A stretch of DNA of 64,000 bases from Lentinus brumalis (lineage: Eukaryota; Basidiomycota; Agaricomycetes; Polyporales; Polyporaceae), in NCBI GenBank assembly GCA_001792895.1, contig MARA01000003.1, positions 1,426,001-1,490,000 of the forward strand, written 5' to 3'. The notes beneath the pieces are model-generated. The model searched no databases and was not told where the DNA came from. It saw nothing but the letters and a program-made list of their open reading frames with translations. The position numbers were made by a program, and so were the translations under genes. Below, piece after piece: positions 22,680 to 34,139 of the stretch; positions within the stretch are counted from its first letter, which is position 1, and each line of letters starts with the position of its first letter.

Positions 22680-25600
22680 TGCCCCGAGTGGGCATGGTGT
22701 ATGATAGTGTACGCTCGCAGTCTCAAGGTTCGTCATTGCGTTGTTGACTTGCGATCGTGTCGGACACTGACATTGAACCCATCTCCATCTTCAGCCATCA
22801 ACGCGTCATTCCACAGCCTAACTGTACACTAGTATTTGAACCCGTCTGCGGGCGGTGTTTATCTTCAGGGTCGCGATACGTCTACGTCAGTAGCCACTAA
22901 TCTTCCCAAAGACATTGAAAAAAAGGACTTTAGACGCATGTACATGTACAATAGCTTACGAACAGTAGATACCCCCAGATGGGCTTCTTGACGACAATTT
23001 CACGCCGACTTCCAACTTTCACGCTGCTCGCAAAAGAACGACCGTCAGCGACGGCGCGACTTGCACGCGATCGCAAGGAGAGGCATGGGGACGTGGGAGG
23101 GAGAATTTGATTCGCGACGAGTAGCTGACCGCGGATTCATTATGCTCCATTTGCAGTAGACCGCACGGATCAAGTCCCCGCCCGAACGCTAGAAGCAGGA
23201 GGTCCGGTCGGACCTGGGACCTGGATTGCACAAGTCCGACCCGCTTATTACTAGCAATACTAATAGCTCATCGACATCTCAACGTCTTGACAATGATGAA
23301 ACTGTCAGTGATGTCAACTGGGAGTGAGTATGCGTGATGTTGATGACACTGATGTTGGGTGGCGACCTGTGGCGGGTTGGTTGCGACCTCCACTGTTCGA
23401 CGGGGCCAGACCCTCGAAACTCAAAGTCATGACACGAATCCCCGCTCATGCCAACATCAGCACAAGTCGCCACAGCAACCCATCGAAGTTCCTGGCAGGA
23501 AGATGCAGATGCCAGGGAGCCAGAAGATACATCGCTTCAGGATGACGTGACTGGCGTCGGGAGTGCTGGCGCACCGTGCAGCTAGAACCACATCACCGAA
23601 GTCGAAGCCCTCAGCGTTGGCGATCCCTGACTACTTGCCACTGCGCATGACAGCCAGGGAAGCCTTCGCTGTCTGGATCGCCGGTCGACTGATGCTGCCA
23701 GCGGTCCCGCGCGCATTCCTGGGCAGTGGTAGCTTCGTCTGGCTGCGATTGCCGGTGGGAACTTCGGATTGCCGACGTATGACAGCGAGGCTACCGGGCG
23801 CAGGGACTCGTTGGCGGTTCACTCAAGGCGACGTTCGGCATGTTCACTCACCGTACAGCGCTATGCGAGGAGGTCCTCGGCGGAGAACCCAAGGCGCTCC
23901 AAACCCTCCAGTGATAGGCAGATACATAGGATATGACGACCCGACCCGAATGCGTAGACGACTCAGGCTCCAGGTATGCATGCTCATCCTTGTGCGTCTC
24001 ATTCTGACCGGTTCTAAGTCGACGGCGACTGGGTCTTGGGATTGCGGGATCAGTTGGCGTCTTGCTACTAGTACGGTGAGTGATGACACTTACATGTACT
24101 CCGGCGCACAAGTGTCGTTCACCTGCTCAGGCGATGGGCACTTCGAACAGATACCACGTCAATTCGGGGTTCTCAGAAATGCCATGGTCTCCCTCTAAGG
24201 GCGAAGATCGAGGACACACGTTCACTTGAGGGTTCAAGCGGTATGCGGCTGGATTGGCAACGCGAGTGCTAACTGCAGAGATCGACTTGTCTTCCATTTA
24301 GCTCCACGCATCCGCTCAATAGTTGACCATGCAGATACATCCTTCCAGCTTTGAGCGACGGTACTTGCATGCATCCCTGGCTCCAGGTCTTACACCGATC
24401 GAAGTTGCAACGCGCCGTGAATTTGGCTGTGATATCACAGACGATCATCGTCGTCGCCCAGGGGTGTGACCATTCAGCCAGTACGAAGGTCGTCATCGTC
24501 TCAGGGTTTGCTATCAATGGGCTTCACACTCCGAGGGCGTGTGTGTGTGAGCGCGTTTGCGGTGCGTGTAACCACTGGGCGTTGGCGGCCACTGGACACA
24601 GGCGGCGGCGGCAGCCTTGTCCGATTATGTCTCGGGCTTCCCTACATATGTTGTCAGCGTCCAATTCGGCATTCTGGAAGGTCACCGTGGTGTTTGACTC
24701 GGTAGCAGTTGTGTCAGGTCCTATTGTCGGAAAGGGACTTGACTTGGCGGGTCCATGCGGTAGTGTGAGACCCGCTCCTGGTCCGTCTTCGAAGATGCCC
24801 GCTGCAAGTTACCGCTGTCGCACGCCAGGGTCCGCAGTATGTGCCATGTCAATCCCGCGTAGCCATGGGAGCGCGCTGCAGCTGCGAACTGTGCAAGAGG
24901 ACTGTGAGGATTAGTGCATGCCCAGTCACGGTGACACAGTACTTGGGAGGTTGAGATAGCGTGATGTCATCGTCCACCGCGGTTGCCAATTCGAGGTTGC
25001 GGATGGTCGGCCCGCCCCCGACAGCACACGTTAGACGCCGATGCAGAGTGCGCGGATGCTAAGTAATTGGAAGCTGTTGCTCGTGCATTCGTCCTGCCAG
25101 GTGCGCATAACAGTGGTTCTCGCGCGCAATATTTGTGAGAGAGCGCTCGGGAAAGACGGAGCAGACGGTCACTGGTCTGCAGGCGGGTTTGCAGTGGCAC
25201 AGGCGAGGCCAGATGCCACGCGAGCGGCCTGCACTGGCGGTCTGAGCCTGCGTCCCAGGACGCTCGCAGCTGCCATCCCCTACCCTCTTCTACGCGTTTC
25301 CTGTCGACTCTGCAGTACGCGTCGCCGCCGTCTTCTAGCTTTCTTTATTCTTCTGTCTGGGAACGGCAGCAATCATCTTTGCACAAGCGGCGTGTTACTC
25401 TCAGAGTCCCGGGGAATGTCGCGGTCCTCCACCTCGCGCAGGAATGCGCTTCTGTCCACGCTAGCATTTGGCTTCCTCTGGGTGCAATATTTCGTCCCGG
25501 ACGTCTCCGCAAAAGTCGTCGACGCTATGCAGCAGGTGAGCAGACCATCCAGGGCCATCTTGCGCGGCGGATTTGACCGTGTTCTGCTGCGTCCCAAATC

Positions 25601-26080
25601 AGAGCTTCTACTTTAGTTGGTCGGGCAATCAAGCTACACCCATTCCAATATCTGGTGCGTGACGGTAGATAGATATCTATGGGGCGTATCTCATCATCTG
25701 CATACAGCACAATGCGAGGTCTTGCACATAACGTGGAGTCGCACTGGTGCTCTTGGGTGCGTGTACTTATGCGTCCATTTCCTTGTCCGCAGTTTCCTAA
25801 CTGCATGCCTCTGCTAGTCCAAATCCTGCTGCGCCGTACTACCTCCAAGTCTACACTTCGTGCGTGAATTTGACTACTGCTATCTGCATTCCTATATGGG
25901 AATACTGATCGTACCTTCAAGGGCATTCGTTGTTCCTTTGGTGATCCCCGCTGGAAGCGGAACGTCATTCGTATGTCAATCCGTGCATGTTCACCCGCGT
26001 ATGAGGAGGTTGATTGAATGATCTCGATTAGGATTGGCCTGTTCCCTTCATTCCCGGAACCCAGGTGAGTGATCATCGCG
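22680..26080. other. gene-poor stretch, 3.4 kb, one exon-like segment
   Basis: No complete gene recognised. At 25416-25535 an ATG opens 40 codons with a basic start, one hydrophobic stretch (LLSTLAFGFLWVQYFV) and a GTGAGC donor right after CAG, preceded by a C/T-rich leader. It resembles the first exon of a small membrane protein, but I could not find a convincing second exon. The remainder looks non-coding or decayed. Confidence 0.4.
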
Positions 26081-26189
26081 CGCACAGTGACCAAGGTTGC
26101 TCATTGGGAATGCTCAGTTCCAAATATGCATGGTGAGTAACTATATCCTATTCTGCGGGCTCGATACGGATACCCATACACCATCCTAG

Positions 26190-27568
26190 ATGGCGAGCAA
26201 TGGGGCCACTGGAGGATGTCAAGAGATCTACACTGTCTATCAGCCGCCCAATACCACGCTCGACAATCCTCCAACATGTCAGAACCTCACCTACCCAGCA
26301 GGCGCCTTGGACGTGACAGCGAAGACTCAAGATGGCTCCTGGTCACAGTATGGCTGGATTGATCAAGTGAGCATCGTATAGGCACCCTTGCGAAAGAGTT
26401 CGTTCGATTGTCTTCCTCTCTCACAGTGCACCGACATCACGGTCAAGCCCAATAACGGCACGCCTCCGTTCACCTACACCGTGCGTATCATCTCATCAAG
26501 CTGCTTGCACCTAACTCACTTGCTGAGATCAGATTGCGCCTGCTCTGCGCCCTCCGATCAACTTCACCTCCGATAACCAGGATACGGTCGATTGGACAGT
26601 GTCACTCGTGAGTACGCTCAACTTACGCCACCCACTGTTGTCTCACTTGCTTTCAGGCGTTTGGTCTGCCTTTCTGGCTCAGCGTCATTGACTCGTCTGG
26701 TTATACCTGGACGAATGGGCCACTTCACTCCGGCGGCGGCGGTTCTACCGCATGCCTGACCCAGAGCTCCACAGAGTCGTAAGTCCAGGTTCTATGTGCC
26801 AGCGTATCTCTTGACTGAAGATCTCCATGCCAGCGGCGGTGGAGTCTCAACAGGCGGTGTCATTGGCGCAGCGTTCGGTTCGCTCATCATAGGCCTCATT
26901 GTTGGCGCCCTGGGACTTTACCTCTTCTATCGCCGCCGCCACGAATCCGAATACACCTCATACGGCGGCCTCGCGCTCCGGCGGAAGTCTTCCGAGCCGC
27001 TTAACCTCGACTCCTCCGCATACGGCTTCGTCCAGCCCCCGTCATCGAGTGCATCAGGCACCTTCCAGCGCACGCACAGCTCCGGGTTAGGAGATATCGA
27101 CCCTTACGTCTATTCCCCGGCGAACGAGTCGTACAATCCGTACAACCAGACATCGCCCCACACTCTGCGCACCAGGCCCAGAACTCCTCCATGTCTGACC
27201 GCCCGGGTCCCTCGAGTCCCCCGCCGGAGCAGCAGTCCTCGCACGCGTACACCCCGAGTTCGTCGAGCAGCGCCGGAGCAGCAGTATCACCGACCAGCAC
27301 AGTCGCGCCGCCCATGCCCCGCTCACCCATGGGCGGGCCCGGACATCAACACGTGTACGTCGTGCACCACGATGGAGGGCGCCCGCCGCCGGTGACAGTG
27401 TTCACATCGGACGGGACGGAGGTCGTCGAGCTCCCGCCACAGTACGAGCCCCCGCCCGCTGGGGAGGCGGCTTCGCGGGCGCAGCGGCCGACGCTGGAGG
27501 GGCAGAGGAGGCAGCCGAGGGGGTTGCCGGCAAAACAGCCTAGAGTGGCGTCCAGCGGGGGTGGCTAG
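26190..27568 (+). CDS. mucin-like single-pass membrane protein, 5' end unresolved, frame break in tail
   Basis: Surface protein of a basidiomycete-expanded family: N-glycosylated extracellular part, one helix, long Pro/Ser-rich cytoplasmic tail. Function unknown. Exons seen: 26190-26366, 26427-26480, 26533-26607, 26657-26778, 26834-27568, joined in phase. Extracellular part has NTTLDNPPTCQNLTYP, WIDQCTDITVKP and SVIDSSGYTW-like elements. Membrane segment: GAAFGSLIIGLIVGALGLYL, then YRRRHESE. The ATG at 26190 coincides with an intron acceptor and the sequence there corresponds to the middle of the family, so upstream exons are probably missing or decayed. In the tail the frame slips at the C tract 27156-27159; one extra C joins NPYNQTSP to HQAQNSSMSD and gives a tail to 27568. 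Confidence 0.7.
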
Positions 27569-28205
27569 GACTGAGGGGCTTGAGCAACCGATCTGTGCTA
27601 TGTCGTGTGGTGAGTCTTCGTGCTTTGTTATATACTGTAATGTTCTTGGGTAGTACGTACGTATACCGGTATATCTCTACGCTTATTGCTTAGTTTGTCG
27701 TGTTTTAGTTTCGCATACTCTGCTCTCGTGATTGTTCTACATGTGTCGTGTATCTTCTCAAGTCTTTTGCTCACGCCTACGTCACGTCCGCGTCCACGGT
27801 CTTTTCCGTCATCTCCTGCTGTCTGCTTCAGCCTTCTCTTTCGTCGTGGATGCTGTGGCTACAGTGTACATAGTCATGCTCATAGGACTTCCACGGACAT
27901 TTCTCCTCATCTGCCTGCTGGCACATGCAATTGCAGGTTACCCGTCGTCACGATCTTTACACACCTACACGGCCCGTCCTGGATTTGTATACACTTCTCC
28001 GGATCGCACAAAGCTCCATTGGACGATTGTATTCTAGTGCACATCTCTCGGAATTGCGGACATTCATGCTCGTGTTTTGCGCATGTCACGGAGGTTTAAC
28101 GTTTATTGCTCGGACCCGATCCCGGACTATGTGCAGATATTCCTGTGCCTCGAGGCCTAAGCGGGTATCTACATAGCAGGGATCACCCACGTCAAAGCTT
28201 GAGCT
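27569..28205. other. intergenic between convergent genes
   Basis: T-rich 3' flank shared by the membrane protein gene (+) and LAS1 (-). Nothing recognised. Confidence 0.5.
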
Positions 28206-29998
28206 TCACGGACAAGTGACATAGACTCCGATAGGTGCGGGTCGCCAGCCGTCCCGCTCGCTCAGTTGTCTCCAGCCGGGCGGCAGCTGCAGGATTTCTG
28301 CGGGCATGTGGGCGTCCGAGGTCGTGGATGCTGTGTCGAGCGTGTCTGCAGCATCGGCGTGTTGGAGGGCGAGGAGGGCGTTCAGGCGGGTATCCATAAC
28401 GGCGACGACATTGCCGTCCACGTCCTGTGTAGCGAAATCGCGGTCAGTGGTGTGTAAGACGGCAGAGAGGAGACGGACCTTGGACGACTGTGGGGGGTTT
28501 TGGGACAGGATGGAGAGCGCGGCGGCGAGCTTGGGGCGCTCTGCGGAGATGACCTGCAACAGGGCGTTCGCGCTACGCCCGTCAATGTCAGTTTGCGACG
28601 CTGCTAGGTCCAGGGAGGTCACACGCCACTTACGCTCTGGACGCACCACCGTCCACACGGTCAGGACGGAGGGCGGAGACGATGCGCACGACCATGTTCT
28701 CCCGGAGCTCGGCGGCTTCATCGGCGTCTGCAACGCCACTCGTGCAGTTGTCGAGTAGCCACTTCGCCCAGCTCGCTAGGCAGATGTCGTATGATGGATC
28801 TGTTTTCGGCTCGTCCACAGCCATGTCGAGCGAGACTGTGTCGGCGGTGAAGTCTGTCCTGGACGCCTCTGGGGAGACGGCGCGGGAGAGGTGTGCGGTG
28901 ATCGCCGAGACGAGGTGCAGCGGCAGAGTGGGGTGTAGGGCTTGGAGGTGGGCGAGGAGAGGAGACCAGATGGCAACGGAGGAGCGCGGGAGGGCGAGGG
29001 TGCCTTGGCCGGGAGACATGCGCTTCCTGGAGACTCCGGTCAGCATGACTCTACAGCATGCACAAATGCGAGAAGACTGACTTCTTGGAAAGGGGCACGA
29101 GCATGCCCTTCTCAAGCAGGACTTCGGCCAGCCGGTCGAGCGCCCACTTCTCCCGGGCGTCTTCCTCAGAGTTGTCGTTCTCGTCCGAGACGTCGTCCCA
29201 TGCGACGCCGCCTGTTGTTGCGGACGAGGCGATCTTTGCCTCAGAGATCCACCGCTCGATGTCTCGCAGGGCTCTGGTGATCTCTGCGCGGTACTGGACG
29301 TGTAAGGTCGCGTCACGGGTGGTTGCCTTCAACATTGTCTTGTACTGCTTGAGCAGCGGGGCGAGGGGGCGTAAAGGACGCGAAAGAGCCGAGCTAGGTG
29401 CACTCGGGTTAAGAGTCGGGAGGAAGTAATTGTGTAACAACCACGTCATAGCCTACATCAGAACAGCTCTGTCAGGTATCGTGTTGCCTGACAGAGGCCT
29501 GTGTACGAACCTCTCTTGCAGCATCACGCAGGACTTCCAGACTCGGCAAGTCCTCGTGTGTGGCAGCGTGGCGGAGGTCGACAAGCCATGCCGGAAGCCC
29601 GAGTTGCTGGGCTATGCTGTGAATAGACCTAGCGTATGCACCGAGCTGGAGCGGGTCGACGAGTCCGTTTACGAGTCGGATGATGGCCGACGCGTAGCTC
29701 ATGCGGAGGGATAGGTAGGTGGACGACGAGGCCGCGGCCCCGTCTTGGAGCAGCACACTCAGAATGGTGTGTGCAGACTCGAGTGCATGAGGGAGGGGTA
29801 CGGCAGCCCTCCATGCGGCCAACTGTGATAGTGAACACAGTCAGACAGATTGTCCCAGATGCAGCCAGTGCGAAATGCGATCACCCTGTTTACTGCGTGT
29901 TGTTTTGCTTCTAGGTCATTTTCATCGGTGTATATCCATGAGCAGACTTGCTCGAGCTCTGCGAGGCTCTCCCATGGAACGCGTCGGGGGAGTTGCAT
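28206..29998 (-). CDS. LAS1: LAS1, HEPN endoribonuclease for rRNA ITS2 processing
   Basis: Nucleolar endoribonuclease, 518 aa, that cuts within ITS2 of pre-rRNA together with the Grc3 polynucleotide kinase during 60S ribosome biogenesis. Exons: 29885-29998, 29511-29822, 29082-29452, 28634-29026, 28206-28572, all in phase. The N-terminal HEPN domain opens VPWESLAELEQVCSWIY, continues PLPHALES and YASAIIRLVNGLVDP, and carries the catalytic R-x4-H motif as RHAATH (R122, H127) in LPAWLVDLRHAATHEDLPS. The middle and C-terminal parts are weakly conserved, with an acidic segment (SDENDNSEEDAREKW). The first intron has a somewhat weak donor (AGG|GTGATC), chosen because it rebuilds NRLAAW. Divergent from the DUF7702 cluster, 584 bp apart. 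Confidence 0.93.
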
Positions 29999-30582
29999 CT
30001 TGACAATGAGCGACTTCCGAGTACGATTCCAGCCACAGCTTAAGGTTGGAAAGATTTCGGTCTAACGCCTGCAGGCGCTCACATGCCACGTGGCAGCCAT
30101 GCGCTCAAGAGTAACGTACTTACTCGTCCATGCATTCGCCGGGGAATACGCTGCGGAGGCCAACGTTGGGCTATTGCTCCATGGTGCTACATAGCGATCT
30201 GCAAGGGCCGTTTAGTGTGTGTATACAGGGACGCGAATCTCTATCTTTGACGAAGCGCCGATCTGAGCATCTAGCGCTGCTCCGGTTTACGCGGGTCCGG
30301 GTATGTGCTGGGGTACGTTCACGGGTATGTCGATAGGCTTTCGAGTCTTCCACCGCTTCCGGATGTCCTTTTGGCGATACAGCCGTCCTCAATCCCCGCA
30401 GCAGACAGGGTAGGGTGGGGTACTGCCCCTTTCCCGCAGAGAGCACCTCGCGCTAGACGAGTGCTTCTCCTGGCACTCGACATATCCGAGCCCATTCCCT
30501 TTACTTATAAGAAGCTCCTTGCAGCAAGTGAGTCGTTCCATATTCCCCTAATACCCTTCTCTTCTCACATCTTCCTCCTCCA
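29999..30582. promoter_or_regulatory. divergent promoter region LAS1 / DUF7702 copy 1
   Basis: 584 bp between outward starts. A TTATAA element at about 30505-30510 followed by a C/T-rich leader precedes DUF7702 copy 1. No other site recognised. Confidence 0.4.
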
Positions 30583-31661
30583 ATGAGCCTCGATGCACGC
30601 GGAAACATAGCGGCGGCGGAGATCGCTCTCTATATTCCAGTCCTCCTCATAGGCGTGTTCCTCGCGCTGCGACATGGCTTCAAACGCGAAGCCGGCTGGG
30701 TATTCCTCGTTGTCCTTTCCATAGGTACGTCTCCTCTTCTGCGAGAAGTCTTGAGCTGCAGAGTTTGACCATCTCGTCTCTATAGTACGCATCATCGGAG
30801 GCGTGGCCCACGTCTTGTCAGAGCACAACCCGTCGAACTCGACAGAACGCACCATTTATTCGATCATGGAGGCCGCGGGAGTGTCCCCGCTCCTCACGGC
30901 GTCCCTAGGATTCCTGCGTACAGTGTGAGTTGTGCCCCCAAGCGCGCCGTGTGGCCGGCACTCACCACTCTCCTTGAACCCTCTTCAGAACCCAGTACTC
31001 GCCACTAGAGGAGAACACGCTCGTGACGAGGGGCCTGCGCATACTGGGCCTCATCGGTACGATCGGCCTCATCCTGGCCATCAGCGGAGGAGTGAGCGCA
31101 GGCGACGCGACGTCCCAGAGCGACCTCAACAGCGCGCTGACCCAGCGACACGCCGGTGTAATCCTCTTCATCGTCATGTACGTCGGGGTGGTCGGCATGA
31201 CTGTATTCTGCTGGCAGAACCGGGATATCATCCTGCGGTACAGGCGCCAGGTGAGTACCCGTCTCAAAGTATAAGTAACAACTTGCAGCACTGACGCGCA
31301 ATGTGCTCGTCTGTAGCTGCTTACCGGTGTCACCGCTACGCTCCCCTTCCTCGGCGTCCGCGTGCTTTATAGTGTATTCTCCAGCTTCTCCCCGTATCCC
31401 CTGCAGATTGTCGACGGCCAGCAAGTCCTGTCGATCCCGAGTAACAGCGGCCTCGGCAAGTTCTCAACTGTGTCGTCCGAGTGGGGGCTCTACCTCATCA
31501 TGTCTGTGCTCATGGAGTACATTGCTGTCATCATCTACGTCGTGATCGGCATCGTCACCCCCCTGGGCAAGGACGCGCAGCCGGACTATGCGAAGGAGGA
31601 GGGATCGAGCGAGTCGTATATGATGGGTGCAAATCAACGGCAACAGTACTGGCAGCGGTAG
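30583..31661 (+). CDS. DUF7702 seven-helix membrane protein, copy 1
   Basis: Fungal-specific multi-pass membrane protein of unknown function, 295 aa. Exons: 30583-30724, 30786-30924, 30989-31250, 31317-31661, all in phase. Hydrophobic helices in order include AEIALYIPVLLIGVFLAL, AGWVFLVVLSI, ILGLIGTIGLILAISGG, GVILFIVMYVGVVGMTVF, TATLPFLGVRVLYSVF and YLIMSVLMEYIAVIIYVV, about seven in all, with HVLSEHNPSNSTERTIYSI between helices 2 and 3. The short cytoplasmic tail ends SSESYMMGANQ. The overall layout recalls lipid-translocating or GPCR-like fungal proteins, but no ligand or activity is known. First of three tandem copies. Confidence 0.88.
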
Positions 31662-31824
31662 TCGTGCATGCGGGTGCTTGTGCGTCGCTTGTGTTTCCTA
31701 TGTGGACTCGTAGTTTAGACCTTGCATAATGAATTGTTCTCCTGTTTGAAGCTACCGATCAACCCGAGTCGCAGTCGTGTCCCGCGATACTCCACGAGAT
31801 TGAGGGTCCGAGAGCCCACGACTC

Positions 31825-32107
31825 ATGTTGCGTACTCATCGAGTCGTTGATCCCGGACTTCCGTACAATCCGCCTGACGATCGTGGACGGCAAACAGGTC
31901 CCGTCGGTGCCTAGCAACGACGCCCTGGGGAAGTTCACCACTTCGTCGTCCGAGTGGGGCAGCTACCTCGTCATGTCTGTGCTGATGGAGGTTATTGCCG
32001 TACTCATCTACGCCGTCGTGGGCGTCCGCATGCCGCTGAGCAAGGAGGTGCCGGACTATGGGAAGACGGAGACCTCGAGCGAGTCGTATATGTTATACTC
32101 CAAGTGA
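31825..32107 (+). pseudogene. DUF7702 copy 2, only the last exon left
   Basis: Reads LTIVDGKQVPSVPSNDALGK, then the final helix (SYLVMSVLMEVIAVLIYAVV) and the tail TSSESYM, matching the last exon of the flanking copies. No ATG in frame, no earlier exons, and the DNA upstream back to copy 1's stop does not encode helices. It is therefore a truncated paralogue. The reading frame of what remains is intact and even keeps its stop, suggesting a recent loss or a partial duplication. Confidence 0.8.
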
Positions 32108-32530
32108 CGATAGTAGCAGCGGGTGTGTGCATGATTTTTCCCGGTGGATAAGATCCTGTACTTCAGAGCTTTCGTCGTGCGTAACTTGTTTCAACTTCAA
32201 GTCTGCTATTGCAGTGGCGTTATTCCGGCGACATATGCCTTGAATTGTCGACTCACCTCCGTATCATCAGGCGCAGCTGAGAGCTCACATTGAGGTTGGG
32301 CATTGTGACCTGAACCAGGGTAAGCCCAGATCCCGATCGTACTGTCCTGGGCGCCAGTCCGTGCCCGACGCAGACGGATGCTGGTTGTCCTAGGTTGTCC
32401 TCGCCCCAGTACGCTGCAGTCCTATGAATATAAAGAGGACGACGAGTGTCGGGGAGAAGATTGCATGTCGATCTGCTTCTCCCACACTTGACCTTCCCAA
32501 CTGCTTCTGTATACCCAACACATCGCCCTA

Positions 32531-33605
32531 ATGGGTCTCGACACGCGCGGAATCATCGCTGCAGTCCAGATCGCGACGTATGGCCCGCTGCTTTTCGTAG
32601 CCGTGTTCCTCGCGTGGTGGGAGCGCGACAGGAGGATGGGGTGGGGGTTCCTCGGCGTGCTGTCCGTTCGTACGTCCTCCTGTCTATGAGCACATGAAGG
32701 ACGGAGACTGACAATAACAAGGGCTGTAGTTCGGCTCATGGGCGGGATAACGCACGTTCTGTCCGAGTACAATCCTACGAACGTCGCAGAGCGAACGATC
32801 TACATTATTGCTGAGGGGGCGGGACAAGGACCGCTGTTGGCGGCTACGCTCGGGTTCCTGCGCACGGTGTGAGTTCTTCAATGCCTATATCGTGCATATG
32901 GCTCACCACTCATGCGCGGATGCTGCAGTTCGCAACATTCTCTCGAAAAGACCTTTGTCTTCTCGAGAGGCATAATCGTCTGCGCACTGTCTGGTACCAC
33001 GGGCGTAATCCTCGCAATCATCGGGGGCGCAAGAGGAACGTCCGCAACGACATGGGACGAGTACAATGCCAACGTCATCCTTCGGCACGTCGCCATAATC
33101 CTCTTCATCGTTCTCTTCTCCGGCATGCTGTGCATCGTGATGTACTGCTGGACGAACTGGAAGCGCATCCTGAGGTACAGACGGAGGGTGAGTTTTTCTA
33201 CTTATATGCGTATTCGTGACGATGTTGCTCACACGAATGCGGACGTACTCAGCTCCTCATCGCGATCACCATGACGGTCCCATTCCTCCTAGTGCGGATC
33301 ATCTACGGGGTACTCTCCGCCTGGGGCCCTGCAACCGTGACCTTCGTTGGCGGACATCAGGTCCCTGTGCGTCCGAGCAACTCGGGCTGGGCAAGTTCAG
33401 CGCCGCCTCGTCGCAGTGGGGAATCTACTTCGTCATGTCGGTGATGATGGAGTATATCGCTGTGGCCATATATCTTCTTGGTGGAGTCCTGATCCCTTTG
33501 CGAAAGGAGATCTCATACGAGTCGGAGAAAAGCGATGGGGACTACGGGAGTGGATATAGAGACGCAATCAACAAGAAAAACGGGGTGGTGGTCGAACCAG
33601 CATAG
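32531..33605 (+). CDS. DUF7702 membrane protein, copy 3, single-base frame break
   Basis: Paralogue of copy 1 with the same four-exon plan: 32531-32669, 32730-32868, 32929-33187, 33253-33605. Exon 2 has the same length (139) in both copies. It opens MGLDTRGIIAAVQIATYG and keeps HVLSEYNPTNVAERTIYII, RILRYRRR and the last helix (YFVMSVMMEYIAVAIYLLGG). In exon 4 the frame slips at about 33387, where NSG-LGKFS would need GGCCTG but the DNA has GGCTG. One more C restores the remaining 70 codons. Upstream there is a TATAAA at about 32430. Either a recent frameshift mutation or a base miscalled in the assembly; the pattern elsewhere favours the latter. Confidence 0.8.
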
Positions 33606-34079
33606 GTTACTCACTGTATGCGTGGACATTATATGCACGATACTCAACTAGTATGACGTGCGGCTCGTGTGTCGACACTCCAACAATCTTACGGCGCCGA
33701 CGAAGCATCCGAACGTTGTTGCAGCACACGCACTCGGTCGCAGATGAGAAAGCGAGACATATATTGGGAGGATGTGCGAGCTACATAGTCAAGCACTTCC
33801 CATGCCGGCTGCGACGAGTCGCGAGGCGGACTAGAAAGCGCTCCGGCTTAATTGAACTCGGCGTTGTGATCTGCCCTCTGGCCACGGGTACCCCAGGCCA
33901 TCTGTGACGAGACAAGACAGAGAGTTGCAAGGCGAAGCAAGCACCCAGCCGTGGTGAGGGGGAGATGAGAGAACTCTGCGCGCGCCTCGCGAGCTATATA
34001 GCGGCCGGCAAGTGCCGAGAGCAGGGCGTGCCAAATATGGCAAGGATATAAGTGCACGGGCTGAGCGGTGTCGTCATCG
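33606..34079. other. intergenic
   Basis: Between DUF7702 copy 3 and the dienelactone hydrolase. A TATATAG-like element lies at about 33994-34000. Nothing else recognised. Confidence 0.4.
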
Positions 34080-34139
34080 ATGCATACACGGTTGCGCGCA
34101 CTCGCCCACCATCTCTACCCAGTCCTCAGAGCAGCCAGA

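Noticed and set aside
25416..25535. DPM3-like small membrane protein
   Set aside because: The first 40 codons have a similar hydrophobic layout, but the diagnostic LPWW-type exon could not be found downstream, so the identity is not claimed.
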